DNA from: Candidatus Stahliibacteriota bacterium
Lineage (GTDB): Bacteria; Hydrothermota; Tepidihabitantia; SM23-42
DNA: 64,000 nucleotides
NCBI GenBank assembly: GCA_030602565.1
Contig: JAUVZL010000006.1
Coordinates: 1 to 64,000, forward strand
Reading direction: 5' to 3'
Shown here piece after piece: positions 18,833 through 28,790 of this stretch (the stretch's first letter is position 1; every line of letters starts with the position of its first letter). Both the position numbers and the translations under genes were made by a program. The notes below the pieces were generated by a model. It had not been told where the DNA came from, did not search any database, and saw only the letters and a program-made list of their open reading frames with translations.

Positions 18833-21040
18833 ATGGCTAAACTACTAATTGTCTCAAACCGACTTCCCGTTACCGTAACTAAAAGGGGAAGCAGTCTGAA
18901 GTTGCACTCCAGTGTTGGCGGTCTTGCGACTGGTCTTGACACTTTCCACAAATCACACAAGAGCCTGTGGATCGGTTGGCCAGGGTATGTTGTCGGCAAG
19001 GACACCAAAGAAAAAAATGTTGTAAAAAGAAAATTAATCGCCAGGGGGTGCTATTCTGTTTTTTTGTCATCCTATGATATTGAGAATTATTACCACGGTT
19101 TTTGTAACAAAGTCATCTGGCCGTTATTCCACTATTTTACTGAGCATGCTGTCTACGAAAAAAGATTCTGGAAGGCATACAAACGGGTCAATGAACAGTT
19201 TTGTGAAACAGTAAGTGCTATCGCCAAGCCGGGCGATAGAATCTGGATCCATGATTATCAACTTATGCTATTACCAAAGCTCTTGCGCCAGAAAAATCCT
19301 AATGCGACCATAGGTTTCTTTTTACACATCCCATTCCCATCCTCCGAGATTTTCCGACTCCTGCCTAGTCGCACTGAAATAATCGAAGGTCTTTTAGGCG
19401 CTGACCTCATTGGATTTCACACGCATGATTATGTTCATCATTTTGCCGAAAGTACCCGTCGTCTCCTCGGCTATGAATATACATTAGGACAAATAAATAC
19501 AGTTCAGCGTAAGGTCATGGTCGATGCTTTTCCCATGGGGATAGATTACAATAGATTTAATCAGGCGAACGGCAATACATCCGTTCACAAAGAGACAATA
19601 AGAATACGAAAAAGACTGGGCGATCGTAAGATAATCGTCAGTATCGATCGCTTGGATTACACAAAAGGTATTGCGGAAAGGTTGGAAGCCTTTGATCTTT
19701 TCTTGGAAAAAAACCCCGAATACAAGAAAAAGGTAACCTTCATCCTCGTTGCAGTACCATCGCGTACTGGTGTTGAGCAGTACGCCGCACTAAAAAAACA
19801 CGTCGATGAGCTAATCAGTAGAATCAATGGTAAGTATGGTGACATAGGCTGGGTACCGATATGGTATTTGTATCGCCTCATACCTTTTGACAAATTGGTC
19901 CCCCTTTACTCAATTGGAGATGTCGCACTTATCACGCCCTTGCGCGATGGCATGAACCTAATCGCAAAAGAATATATCGCAAGTAAACCCGATGCAACCG
20001 GCGTTCTGATACTCAGTGAAATGGCCGGGGCTGCTCGAGAATTAGGTGAAGCACTTATTGTCAATCCTAATAATAAAGAGCAAATCGCTGAAGCGATCAA
20101 GCAGGCGTTAGAGATGTCAAGTGAAGAACAGATACGTCGTAATACAGTAATGCAAAAACGTTTACAACGGTACAGCATCGAACGATGGGCACATGATTTT
20201 ATGGAAAGACTGCAACAGACAAAAAAAATCCAGGCGGATTTTTGCATGAGCAAATTGACCCCCAGTATTAAGCATAGATTGTTCATGGATTACACAAAAA
20301 GCAAGAATAGACTAATATTGTTGGATTATGACGGTACCCTAACTTCTTTCAGCGAAAACCCTGATGATGCTTGCCCTGATACCGAAATCAAAAGAATCCT
20401 GCGTAGCTTGATGAACGATCCCAAAAACACCCTGGTTATCGCAAGTGGACGGCGCCGTGATACTCTCGACAAATGGTTCAATTTCGATGAAATTGATCTC
20501 ATTGCTGAACATGGTGTTTGGGTTAGGAACCACGGTCAAAAATGGGAGATGATTGAGCGATTGGAAAACAAATGGAAGACGCAGATCAAACCAATACTTG
20601 AAGTTTTTGTTGACAGAACCCCGGGTTCGTTCATAGAAGAAAAAGAGTATTCACTTGTTTGGCACTGTCGAAAAGCCGACTCCAAGTTGGCTCTTATTAG
20701 ATCTGGTGAGCTAAAAGAAACCTTGAGAAATCTTACTGGCAATCTTAATTTAGGTATTCTTGAAGGAAGCAAAGTAATAGAGATAAAAAACACTGGCATA
20801 AATAAAGGACGTGCAGCATTACAGTGGATTAAAGGCAAAAAGTGGGATTTTATATTGGCGATAGGCGATGATTGGACTGACGAAGATGTTTTTTCAATAC
20901 TGCCGGATGGCGCTTACTCAATCAAAGTTGGATACGGTGTTTCAGAAGCGCGTTATAGTGTTGACGACCCGCCAGCAGTCAGAAAATTGTTAAAGGCAAT
21001 GATCAAAGGAGGAAATTTCCGTGGCTTACCGAATAGATGA
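18833..21040 (+). CDS. Bifunctional trehalose-6-phosphate synthase/phosphatase (OtsA-OtsB fusion)
   Basis: GT20 'LLIVSNRLPVTV...IWIHDYQLMLLPKLLR...IDRLDYTKGI'; C-terminal HAD 'ILLDYDGTLTSF...AIGDDWTDEDVF'. Confidence 0.93.
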   Translation: MAKLLIVSNRLPVTVTKRGSSLKLHSSVGGLATGLDTFHKSHKSLWIGWPGYVVGKDTKEKNVVKRKLIARGCYSVFLSSYDIENYYHGFCNKVIWPLFHYFTEHAVYEKRFWKAYKRVNEQFCETVSAIAKPGDRIWIHDYQLMLLPKLLRQKNPNATIGFFLHIPFPSSEIFRLLPSRTEIIEGLLGADLIGFHTHDYVHHFAESTRRLLGYEYTLGQINTVQRKVMVDAFPMGIDYNRFNQANGNTSVHKETIRIRKRLGDRKIIVSIDRLDYTKGIAERLEAFDLFLEKNPEYKKKVTFILVAVPSRTGVEQYAALKKHVDELISRINGKYGDIGWVPIWYLYRLIPFDKLVPLYSIGDVALITPLRDGMNLIAKEYIASKPDATGVLILSEMAGAARELGEALIVNPNNKEQIAEAIKQALEMSSEEQIRRNTVMQKRLQRYSIERWAHDFMERLQQTKKIQADFCMSKLTPSIKHRLFMDYTKSKNRLILLDYDGTLTSFSENPDDACPDTEIKRILRSLMNDPKNTLVIASGRRRDTLDKWFNFDEIDLIAEHGVWVRNHGQKWEMIERLENKWKTQIKPILEVFVDRTPGSFIEEKEYSLVWHCRKADSKLALIRSGELKETLRNLTGNLNLGILEGSKVIEIKNTGINKGRAALQWIKGKKWDFILAIGDDWTDEDVFSILPDGAYSIKVGYGVSEARYSVDDPPAVRKLLKAMIKGGNFRGLPNR

Positions 21041-22235
21041 TTACGCAAAAATCGTTGATCAAGAAGTAATGTTTGAAATCTTTAAATCAGCCCGGCAGCT
21101 CTGTGGTAAATCTATCGTGCATATCAATTCAACATATTATGGAGGCGGTGTCGCAGAAATGCTGAGTGCTCTTGTGCCGCTATTGAATGATGCCGGTGCA
21201 GAAACAGGTTGGCGTCAGCTGCGCGGTTCTCCTGACTTTTTCAATATAACCAAAAAATTCCACAATGCCTTACAAGGCGACGATATCCATCTTACTGAAA
21301 TGAAGAAAAAGCTCTACATTGAGGCGAATGAGGATTTCTCAACCTACACCCATATTGACCACGACTGCGTTATTGTTCACGACCCACAGCCTCTCCCCCT
21401 TATTAAGTTCTATAAGAAAAAGCAGCCCTGGATATGGCGTGTCCATGTTGACCTATCACATCCAAATGCAAATCTGTGGGATTTCTTTAAGAACCATATT
21501 TTGAGATATGATTTAGTAATAGTCTCACATCAACAATACCGGAAAAAAGAGATGCCGGTTGAACAAAGGGTAATTCATCCAGCAATCGATCCCCTGTCGA
21601 CAAAGAACATGGAGATTTCCGAAAAAACAATCGAGAAAACTCTAAAAAAATTCAAGGTCCCAACTGACAAACCATTTCTTTGCCAGATATCACGTTTCGA
21701 TAAATGGAAAGACCCCGAAGGTGTCATCGATATCTTCAGACTTGTTAAAGAAAAATTCGACTGCCGGCTAGTGCTTTGCGGCAGTGCTGCTACTGATGAT
21801 CCGGAAGGCAGTCAAACATACGAACGGGTACGCAAAAAAGCCAATAATCACGCCAAAGATGGTGATGTCATACTTATCACATCGCTCAATAATATCCTGG
21901 TAAATGCGCTTCAACGTAAGGCAGCCGTTATCATACAAAAATCCTTAAGAGAGGGTTTTGGTCTTACCGTCACTGAAGGTTTATGGAAAGAAAAAGCAGT
22001 AGTTGCATCAAAAGTAGGAGGTATACCGCTCCAGATACGAAATGGCGAGAGTGGTTTCTTAGTGCCTCCGAAAGCCACTAAGGAATTCGCTGAAATCATC
22101 GTTGAGATATTAAAGAACCCCAAACTCGCAAAGAAGGTCGGCAAAAAGGGCAAGGCGTACGTTAAAACCAATTTTCTGATCACACGGCTACTACTTGATT
22201 ATTTAAAATTGGTTAACGAATTAATTTGTAGATAG
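21021..22235 (+). CDS. treT: GT4 glycosyltransferase, trehalose synthase (TreT)-like
   Basis: 'IVHINSTYYGGGVAEMLSALVPLLNDAGAETGWRQLRG' and 'QISRFDKWKDPEGVIDIF'. Confidence 0.85.
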   Translation: MAYRIDDYAKIVDQEVMFEIFKSARQLCGKSIVHINSTYYGGGVAEMLSALVPLLNDAGAETGWRQLRGSPDFFNITKKFHNALQGDDIHLTEMKKKLYIEANEDFSTYTHIDHDCVIVHDPQPLPLIKFYKKKQPWIWRVHVDLSHPNANLWDFFKNHILRYDLVIVSHQQYRKKEMPVEQRVIHPAIDPLSTKNMEISEKTIEKTLKKFKVPTDKPFLCQISRFDKWKDPEGVIDIFRLVKEKFDCRLVLCGSAATDDPEGSQTYERVRKKANNHAKDGDVILITSLNNILVNALQRKAAVIIQKSLREGFGLTVTEGLWKEKAVVASKVGGIPLQIRNGESGFLVPPKATKEFAEIIVEILKNPKLAKKVGKKGKAYVKTNFLITRLLLDYLKLVNELICR

Positions 22236-22254
22236 CCGCAAGCATGGAAGTGCA

Positions 22255-22710
22255 ATGAGTGACCTTGATAAATTTGCCGAGGACCTTCAATCACAAATAA
22301 TGAAGGACCTTGAGAAAACCCATTCCAAGAAAGTCATTGAACATTGGAAAAACCCAAAAAATTGGGGCATCATGAATGACGCTGATGGTTATGGTAAAGT
22401 TACCGGCCCCTGTAGAGACACAGTGGAGTTTTCAATAAAGGTCGATAACGGAGTCATATCAAAATGCACCTTTGATACTGACGGATGCGGCGCGACGATC
22501 GCTTGTGCAAGTATCATAACCGAAATGGTAACCAATAAACCAATTAGCTATGCAAAAAGCATTACCCAAACCTCGGTGCTTGACGCCTGTGGCGGTCTAC
22601 CTGAAGACAACATACACTGCGCCATTTTAGCAGCCAATACTTTGCACGCAACCATAGAAAATTACGAGGAGACAAAAAGCCACCCCTGGAAAAAATTATA
22701 TAGAAAATAA
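22255..22710 (+). CDS. NifU-like Fe-S cluster scaffold
   Basis: 'HSKKVIEHWKNPKNWGIMNDADGYGKVTGPCRDTVEF...DGCGATIACASIITEM'. Confidence 0.88.
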   Translation: MSDLDKFAEDLQSQIMKDLEKTHSKKVIEHWKNPKNWGIMNDADGYGKVTGPCRDTVEFSIKVDNGVISKCTFDTDGCGATIACASIITEMVTNKPISYAKSITQTSVLDACGGLPEDNIHCAILAANTLHATIENYEETKSHPWKKLYRK

Positions 22711-22882
22711 TGAAACCTTATACAACCTACCTTATTTTGCATAGTATTCATTAAGATTATGATTATATTTATACTCATAAGGATGTCAATTAAATGGTTT
22801 TAATCAAAATAATTTGCCCAAAAGAGGCCGTTTAATCATAAACAGTATATTGATTGTGGCTGCCTCTGCTGGGGGCAGACAG

Positions 22883-22953
22883 GTGATTCATCAGGCAATG
22901 CCCAATAAATCCCGCTCCTTCATAAGGGGCGTGGATAAATTGGGCAACTACAA
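22883..22953. repeat. GTAGTTGCC-family palindromic repeat
   Basis: gtgattcatcaggcaatgcccaataaatcc...ataaattgggcaactacaa. Confidence 0.75.
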
Positions 22954-23036
22954 TAGACTCGGTATGTAGTCGTTTGTCCGCTCATCCCGTCTGAAGGACG
23001 AGGATTCTCGCAAAGCGGTACAATTAGTTAAAAAAT

Positions 23037-23080
23037 TTGTAGTTGTTTGATTTATCAAACAATGCCCGATGAATTGGGTT
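23037..23080. repeat. GTAGTTGCC-family repeat, partial
   Basis: ttgtagttgtttgatttatcaaacaatgcccgatgaattgggt. Confidence 0.7.
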
Positions 23081-23137
23081 CTTTTAACACCTAATTATCA
23101 CCCATTGACTTCATGTATCATTTTTGTATTATAGGTT

Positions 23138-23776
23138 ATGCAAATTCTTGCAATTACCGATATTCATGGTCGTGAACATTTTGATAATACTATTGCAAAA
23201 GCAATAAGCAATGCAGATATTATCTTGATTGGTGGAGATATTACAAATTTTGGTGGTGAAAAAGAAGCAACCCCGATCTTACAAAACATTCATCAACTGA
23301 ACAATAAAATCCTCGCTATACCAGGAAACTGTGATCAGCACAGCGTAAACAAACTTCTAATATCTAAAGGAATCAATCTTCATGGAGAGAGTAGAACGAT
23401 TGATAATATCACATTCTATGGTTTTGGTGGATGTAGTAAAACACCATTTCATACTCCCCAGGAATATACTGAATCTGAAATCGAAGAAATTATGAATCGT
23501 TTTAAAAAAACAGACGCGCGATTTCATATTCTTCTCAGCCATGCACCTCCCGCAAAAACCAAAGTAGACAAAACATCCATGGGACTCCATGTCGGTTCCA
23601 AGGCGATACGTAAATTCATCGAGGCATTCAAACCTGACCTTGTGGTTTGCGGACACATCCATGAATCCCGCGGTGTCGACAAGATTGGCGAAACTATCCT
23701 CGTCAACCCCGGGCAGTTTCCCAAACACTATGCCGTGATCGATCTAGACGAGAATATAGAGTACAATTTCTATTGA
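23138..23776 (+). CDS. Metallophosphoesterase
   Basis: 'AITDIHGRE', 'LIGGDITNFGG', 'AIPGNCDQ', 'LLSHAPP', 'VCGHIHESRGVD'. Confidence 0.9.
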   Translation: MQILAITDIHGREHFDNTIAKAISNADIILIGGDITNFGGEKEATPILQNIHQLNNKILAIPGNCDQHSVNKLLISKGINLHGESRTIDNITFYGFGGCSKTPFHTPQEYTESEIEEIMNRFKKTDARFHILLSHAPPAKTKVDKTSMGLHVGSKAIRKFIEAFKPDLVVCGHIHESRGVDKIGETILVNPGQFPKHYAVIDLDENIEYNFY

Positions 23777-23894
23777 GAACCAACCTTTTCCTTTTCTACT
23801 TACATCCACTATTCCACTTTTTCATAAAAGTGGAATATATAATATTACCCTATTACCTGTACCGTCATTGCAATCATAGCGCCTGCCCCGTCAG

Positions 23895-25037
23895 TTAATA
23901 AACATACGGGGAAGCAATCTCAAAATTTTTTCCAATAGAATATGCCAAATCTTCTAATAACTTCGGTGCATTTTTTATTGCATTTTTCAAAGATACAGAT
24001 GATTTTAGTATGCTGTATTGTCCAATTACGCCGTATTTATAAAAGATTTCTGCGTCCTTTGTAATACTACCTGCGATAAGAATAACTGGCTTTTTATATT
24101 TGTATGCTATGTCAACAACCTTTTTTGTTGTCTTACCGTATAGATTCTGCTTATCTATCTTGCCCTCACCAGTAATAACCAGATCACATGCCTTAATCGC
24201 ATCTTCAAGGTATACGAGTTCTTTAATCAACCCAAACCCGGATATCATCTCTGATTTCATTACCGCAACAAAAGCACCACCAATACCACCGGCTGCACCA
24301 GAACCAGGGATTTTGTCCAAATCTATCTGATATTGTTTTAAAACGACTTTTTTGAAAATCTTAAGAGCCTTGCGAATTAAAGGCATGGTCGCTCGCTTGG
24401 CGCCCTTTTGTTTTGCATAAACCAAAGCACCATATCTTCCAGTCAAAATATTCTTTACATCACATGCAATAGTGATCTTCGTTGATTTAACACGCTCTGG
24501 TATCTGTGACGTGTCAATCCTTTTCAAGTTAAGTAAACCTTTACAATTAAGTTCAATTGGACTATCTTTGCGATCGAGGAATCTCGCGCCAAGAACAGAC
24601 AAAGCACCAACCCCGCAGTCAATCGTTGCGCTATCACCAATGCCCAGAATTATCTTACGATATCTATTATTTACTGCATCTAAAATAAGCTCTCCAACCC
24701 CTATGGTTGTCGTAATAAGCGGATTACGTTCTTTCTTGGGTATCAACTTCAAACCGGCAGCTTCAGCAAGTTCAACAATCGCAACCCGCTGTTTAGGAAC
24801 TACCCCATAGGTCGCGGTAATCATACTATTGGTCGGTCCAGTGACCTTACGGCTAACGAATTCTCCATCAAGTGCTTTGGTCATTATGTACGACGTGCCC
24901 GTACCGCCATCAGCCAATGGCAATTCAGTTATTTTGAATTTTCTCGAGACCTTTCTTAAACCCTTTGCAATGTGGTGTGCAACTTCTATTGAATTAAGCG
25001 ATTCCTTAAAGCTATTTGGCGCAACAAGAACCTTCAT
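23895..25037 (-). CDS. Glycerate kinase (GlxK/GarK type)
   Basis: 'MKVLVAPNSFKESLNSIEVAHHIAKGLR', 'PGSGAAGGIGGAF', 'DLVITGEGKIDKQNLYGKT'. Confidence 0.92.
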   Translation of the reverse strand: MKVLVAPNSFKESLNSIEVAHHIAKGLRKVSRKFKITELPLADGGTGTSYIMTKALDGEFVSRKVTGPTNSMITATYGVVPKQRVAIVELAEAAGLKLIPKKERNPLITTTIGVGELILDAVNNRYRKIILGIGDSATIDCGVGALSVLGARFLDRKDSPIELNCKGLLNLKRIDTSQIPERVKSTKITIACDVKNILTGRYGALVYAKQKGAKRATMPLIRKALKIFKKVVLKQYQIDLDKIPGSGAAGGIGGAFVAVMKSEMISGFGLIKELVYLEDAIKACDLVITGEGKIDKQNLYGKTTKKVVDIAYKYKKPVILIAGSITKDAEIFYKYGVIGQYSILKSSVSLKNAIKNAPKLLEDLAYSIGKNFEIASPYVY

Positions 25038-25061
25038 TATATCCCGGAGTGCATTAGCTTG

Positions 25062-26054
25062 CTAATGCCACTCTTCATATATCTCCGGATTAACCGCATT
25101 AGGTGCTCTTCCCTTTTGTACAAGCACGGCTATTACATTTTCCGCAACCATCAAAGCCATTTTTGTCCTGGTTTCTATTGACGCCGAGCCGATATGCGGT
25201 GTGAGTACTGTGTTAGGCATTTCAATGAGCTCTTTTTCAACCTCCGGTTCATTCTCAAAAACATCCAAAGCACAGCCTGCAATCCTCTTCTCCCGCAGTG
25301 CCCTGACAAGAGCCTTTTTATCAACAACCTGACCTCTTGCTGCATTAATTAAATATGCAGTCTTTTTCATCAGAAAAAATTCTTTTTCAGAAATCAAATG
25401 ATGAGTTGATTCTACAAGTGGTGTATGAATAGTAATAAAATCTGATTCCTTTAATAAATCGTCCAAACTTTTATACTCAGCACTGTATTTTTTTTCAATA
25501 TCATGAGACAATCTTACTGGCTCATAATAGATTATTTTCAGATGAAAACCATTTGCGCGCTGCGCAACTGCTCGGCCTATTCTACCAAAGCCAATAATAC
25601 CCAGTATCTTATTATGAATGTCACGGCCCAAGAACAGCATTGGTGCCCAACCCTTGAAACTCTTTTGCCGTAAGAACTTATCTGCCTCAACAATTCGGCG
25701 GGCAGCAGAAAGAATCAAGGCAAAAGTGAGATCTGCAGTGGTTTCTGTTAAAACTCCAGGTGTATTAGTTATCGGAATCTTCCTTTTTGTCGCTGCTTGA
25801 ACATCGATATTATTATAACCCGCCGCATAATTCGCAATTATTTTCAGATTCTTTCCAGCCGTAATGACCTCAGCATCAATAGTATCGGTCAATAAACATA
25901 TTAATCCATCTTTATCTTTGATCCCTCCTATTATGTCTTGCCTGGACATTGGGATATCAAAAGGATTGATAAACATATCAACATGCCTTTCAAGTAGTTC
26001 GATGCCTGGTTGCGGCAACCGACGGGTTAAAAGGACCTTTGGTCGAAGAACCAT
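25062..26054 (-). CDS. D-isomer 2-hydroxyacid dehydrogenase (glyoxylate/hydroxypyruvate reductase-like)
   Basis: 'LGIIGFGRIGRAVAQRA', 'NAARGQVVDKKALVRAL', 'NTVLTPHIGSAS'. Confidence 0.92.
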   Translation of the reverse strand: MVLRPKVLLTRRLPQPGIELLERHVDMFINPFDIPMSRQDIIGGIKDKDGLICLLTDTIDAEVITAGKNLKIIANYAAGYNNIDVQAATKRKIPITNTPGVLTETTADLTFALILSAARRIVEADKFLRQKSFKGWAPMLFLGRDIHNKILGIIGFGRIGRAVAQRANGFHLKIIYYEPVRLSHDIEKKYSAEYKSLDDLLKESDFITIHTPLVESTHHLISEKEFFLMKKTAYLINAARGQVVDKKALVRALREKRIAGCALDVFENEPEVEKELIEMPNTVLTPHIGSASIETRTKMALMVAENVIAVLVQKGRAPNAVNPEIYEEWH

Positions 26055-26418
26055 ATAAGATTAAAGCCGAATTTTTAAAGAATTCAAGAGGAAAATCTAC
26101 CCCTTATTACACCGAACATATAATACTTTAATTTCCCTCCCCCTTCGACGAGGGAGGACTTCGACGTGAGCTCAGTCGAACGATTAAGAGCCTGCCCTGA
26201 ATTTATTTCAGGGTGGGGGTGATTAATCGATAAGGTGTCATCATCCGGTTTAACCGGATGATCCAGAAATTTGGATTGCCCGATCCCCCTGATCCCTTCG
26301 ACATATAACTCAGGACTACAGCAAGTCAGAGGACAGGCTTGTCGGGCAATAACCCCGTACAACTTCGTTTTACGGGGCAGGCATAAGGGTCAAAATAGGG
26401 GTGATTTTGCTGATTAAT

Positions 26419-26441
26419 CTATTTTATGTTCTCCTCAGTAA
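26419..26441 (+). repeat. 23-bp direct repeat, left bracket of cassette region
   Basis: ctattttatgttctcctcagtaa; 22/23 match to 37701-37723. Confidence 0.7.
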
Positions 26442-26483
26442 CTCTACAATTGTAGTTGCACCATTTATGGTGCATGAAAATTT

Positions 26484-26576
26484 AAGACAACGTTTGCGGT
26501 GTATGCGAAGTGCAAGGCGAAGCCAAGCATTTTGGTGAGGGCTTTAGCCCGAACCAGATACCCGCAGTTAAAAAAA
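26484..26576 (-). other. attC-like recombination site A (degenerate)
   Basis: + strand gACAACgtttGCGGTGTATgcg...ccaGATACCCGCaGTTAAAA; imperfect stem pairing and AAC/GTT ends. Confidence 0.55.
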
Positions 26577-26588
26577 GTAAATAATCCT

Positions 26589-27386
26589 TCATTTTTCCGC
26601 CTCAATAATCGCAAAATATTGTGTATCTTCAGCTACCGGTAATACGTCCATAGGATTTTCTGCCCATATAGCCGAGGTTACTATATGTGTCTTTACTTTC
26701 CTGAAGCCAGCTTTAGTCAGGTCATTAATCAGATATTTTTCTATCCATACCCTCTCGAACCCATGTTGTTTTGCCAACTTTGCAGAATTACTATTTTCCT
26801 CGACAAAAGAATGCATTGCTACTAATCTACCCCCATGTTTTAGCGTTCTGTAAACTTCTTCTAAAACCAGACCTGTAACCGGTATATTATTGAACCCCGC
26901 CAGAGATGTAGCATAATTTAAAACATCATCCTTGAAAGGCAAATGTTTAGCATCAAACGCTACCGCCAAGAATTCCCTTGAATATTTTTCCTCCATCTTC
27001 CTTTTTGTCCAGATTAATACATTTGGATCAACGTCAGTCGCTATGGGGTAGAAATTGGCTTTTGATTTCAGTAGAGTTTCAAACAAACCTCCTAAACCGG
27101 TTGCTATGTCAACCACGAAGCCCTGAAAGTCATCAATATAATCTTTCATTTCATTCAACCAAATTTTTTGAGCTTCTCTTGTCTCTTTATTAATATATCG
27201 CCTATATTGTTGCCTCAATTTTTCCATCTTCATATCCGAGAAAATGCTTTTATCCCATCTCCATTCTTTGTGAGACAATTTATCGCTGATCATTATATAT
27301 GCACCCTCTATTAAAGCATATCTTTCTGCACATGATGAACACCTTAATGCTTCATCAATCGCACCTTCACAAATTGGACAGCACAA
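26589..27386 (-). CDS. Class I SAM methyltransferase with N-terminal Trm112-like zinc-binding segment (cassette gene)
   Basis: 'CPICEGAIDEALRCSSCAERY', 'VVDIATGLGGLFETLLKS'. Confidence 0.78.
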   Translation of the reverse strand: MCCPICEGAIDEALRCSSCAERYALIEGAYIMISDKLSHKEWRWDKSIFSDMKMEKLRQQYRRYINKETREAQKIWLNEMKDYIDDFQGFVVDIATGLGGLFETLLKSKANFYPIATDVDPNVLIWTKRKMEEKYSREFLAVAFDAKHLPFKDDVLNYATSLAGFNNIPVTGLVLEEVYRTLKHGGRLVAMHSFVEENSNSAKLAKQHGFERVWIEKYLINDLTKAGFRKVKTHIVTSAIWAENPMDVLPVAEDTQYFAIIEAEK

Positions 27387-27432
27387 TAGCGTATATGCTG
27401 AAACATGTCTTAAAGCTCCTAAAGATTTTTAT

Positions 27433-27535
27433 TTCGCCTAACGTTTGCGGATAAAAGAAGTTGCGAACGAAGTGAGCAATTTGGGAGAAGGTACGAAGCA
27501 CCATAGCCTTTTATCCGCTGTTAGACGACGGCGAA
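27433..27535 (-). other. attC-like recombination site B (best match)
   Basis: R-box GCCTAAC (27436-27442) and GTTAGAC (27520-27526) fit RYYYAAC/GTTRRRY; inner arms GCGGATAAAAG and CTTTTATCCGC are perfectly complementary. Confidence 0.85.
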
Positions 27536-28062
27536 ACATTATTCCTACCATGGTTTATCGCTTCAGCTGAAACTCTTGGATAAAGGTCATAAATAGCCTC
27601 TATTATCGGTTTTAACTCATATTTATCTCCTCTAAAAGTAAGTGTCCAACTTGTAGGATCAAAGTTACGAAGGAAATCTTCTGGATCTATTCCAGCTATC
27701 ATATTAGATGGACCTATATTTGAATCAGCAAAATTATGTCTTTTTGAAGAAGTTGCCCATTTTTCTAGCCTTTCATCAAAGTGTTCGAAATGATTCCTAA
27801 AGCTCCTAGGTCTTATAGGAGAATCATCTTTAATACTTAAACCTTTTCTTAATTCTCCTCCTCTTTTTTGATACTTAGATTCCGGTGGCCAAAAAATTTT
27901 GGAGATATTACCCACAGCTACTAAGAAGTTTTGTATTGCATACCATACTAGGTCTAAATTATCATTTGCTAATACTGATTTTATTTGCTCCATAGCAATG
28001 ATTGCAAACTTAGATTGTCGTTCAATCTCCCTTTGAAATATTCTTAAAACCATTTTCTCCAT
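27511..28062 (-). CDS. Hypothetical cassette protein
   Basis: 184-codon ORF ending inside attC site B. Confidence 0.65.
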   Translation of the reverse strand: MEKMVLRIFQREIERQSKFAIIAMEQIKSVLANDNLDLVWYAIQNFLVAVGNISKIFWPPESKYQKRGGELRKGLSIKDDSPIRPRSFRNHFEHFDERLEKWATSSKRHNFADSNIGPSNMIAGIDPEDFLRNFDPTSWTLTFRGDKYELKPIIEAIYDLYPRVSAEAINHGRNNVSPSSNSG

Positions 28063-28084
28063 TTATAACTCCTCCTTGTTCTTG

Positions 28085-28187
28085 CTGTCGCCTAACGTTT
28101 TGAGCATATCTGAAGTCCAGCCGTAATGCCGATTTGGGCGGAGTGCAGAAGGCACGGAGCCAGATACGCCTTGTTGTGCGCCGTTGC
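28085..28187 (-). other. attC-like recombination site C
   Basis: GCCTAACgttttgAGCATATCTGaag...gcCAGATACGCCttGTTGTGCgcc; paired inner arms. Confidence 0.75.
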
Positions 28188-28198
28188 AATTTTTTTAT

Positions 28199-28690
28199 TT
28201 AATAATATGACCATTTTTCTTTATATGCTTTTTTATTTTCTAAGTCTATATCTTCTATGAAAACATCTCCATTATCATAATATCCATCTATACGTGCAAA
28301 TATAGGCTGTATCTTAACAATTACCATACTTGGTTTATTTTTCCACTGTTTAATTGCATCAGGATCTCTTTTTCTAATAATTTCTGTATATTTTTTATTT
28401 TCTTTTGATAACATTAATCCTAAAACATTAGCTTTTCCTTCTATTTCTACTTTATCTTTACATAATGCAACTCTTGGATTATTCCTGATTTGTGTACATT
28501 TCCTAGAATGTTCCCAGGTAAAAAAATATATGTCTAATTTATCATTAGCTACATTGATATTCCTTGCCATTACAACATCATTTGCTGAAGTTGCCAAAAC
28601 CATTATTGAATTTTCTTTATTCTCAAGAAATTTTATCAATTTTTCCTTTGCTTTTTCATATTCTATTTCTTCTTTAATATTCTTATCCAT
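28199..28690 (-). CDS. Pyridoxamine 5'-phosphate oxidase-like FMN-binding protein (cassette gene)
   Basis: 'IKFLENKENSIMVLATSANDVVMARNINVANDKLDIYFFTWEHSRKCTQIRNNPRVALC'. Confidence 0.75.
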   Translation of the reverse strand: MDKNIKEEIEYEKAKEKLIKFLENKENSIMVLATSANDVVMARNINVANDKLDIYFFTWEHSRKCTQIRNNPRVALCKDKVEIEGKANVLGLMLSKENKKYTEIIRKRDPDAIKQWKNKPSMVIVKIQPIFARIDGYYDNGDVFIEDIDLENKKAYKEKWSYY

Positions 28691-28717
28691 AATAATATCT
28701 CCTTTTGTTAATTATTT

Positions 28718-28757
28718 ATTGCAATGGCGCATAACTTGTTTTTATACGCCGTTGCTA
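28718..28757 (-). other. attC-like site D, truncated/decayed
   Basis: gcaaTGGCGCATAACttgtttttaTACGCCGTTGC; outer arms retained, inner arms missing. Confidence 0.55.
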
Positions 28758-28790
28758 TCATAATATTTCCACTATCAAAGTTCCCATAAT

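Noticed and set aside
28199-28690. Antibiotic-resistance cassette
   Set aside because: None of the cassette genes shows a recognisable resistance family; GNAT member resembles ribosomal/other acetyltransferases without specificity evidence
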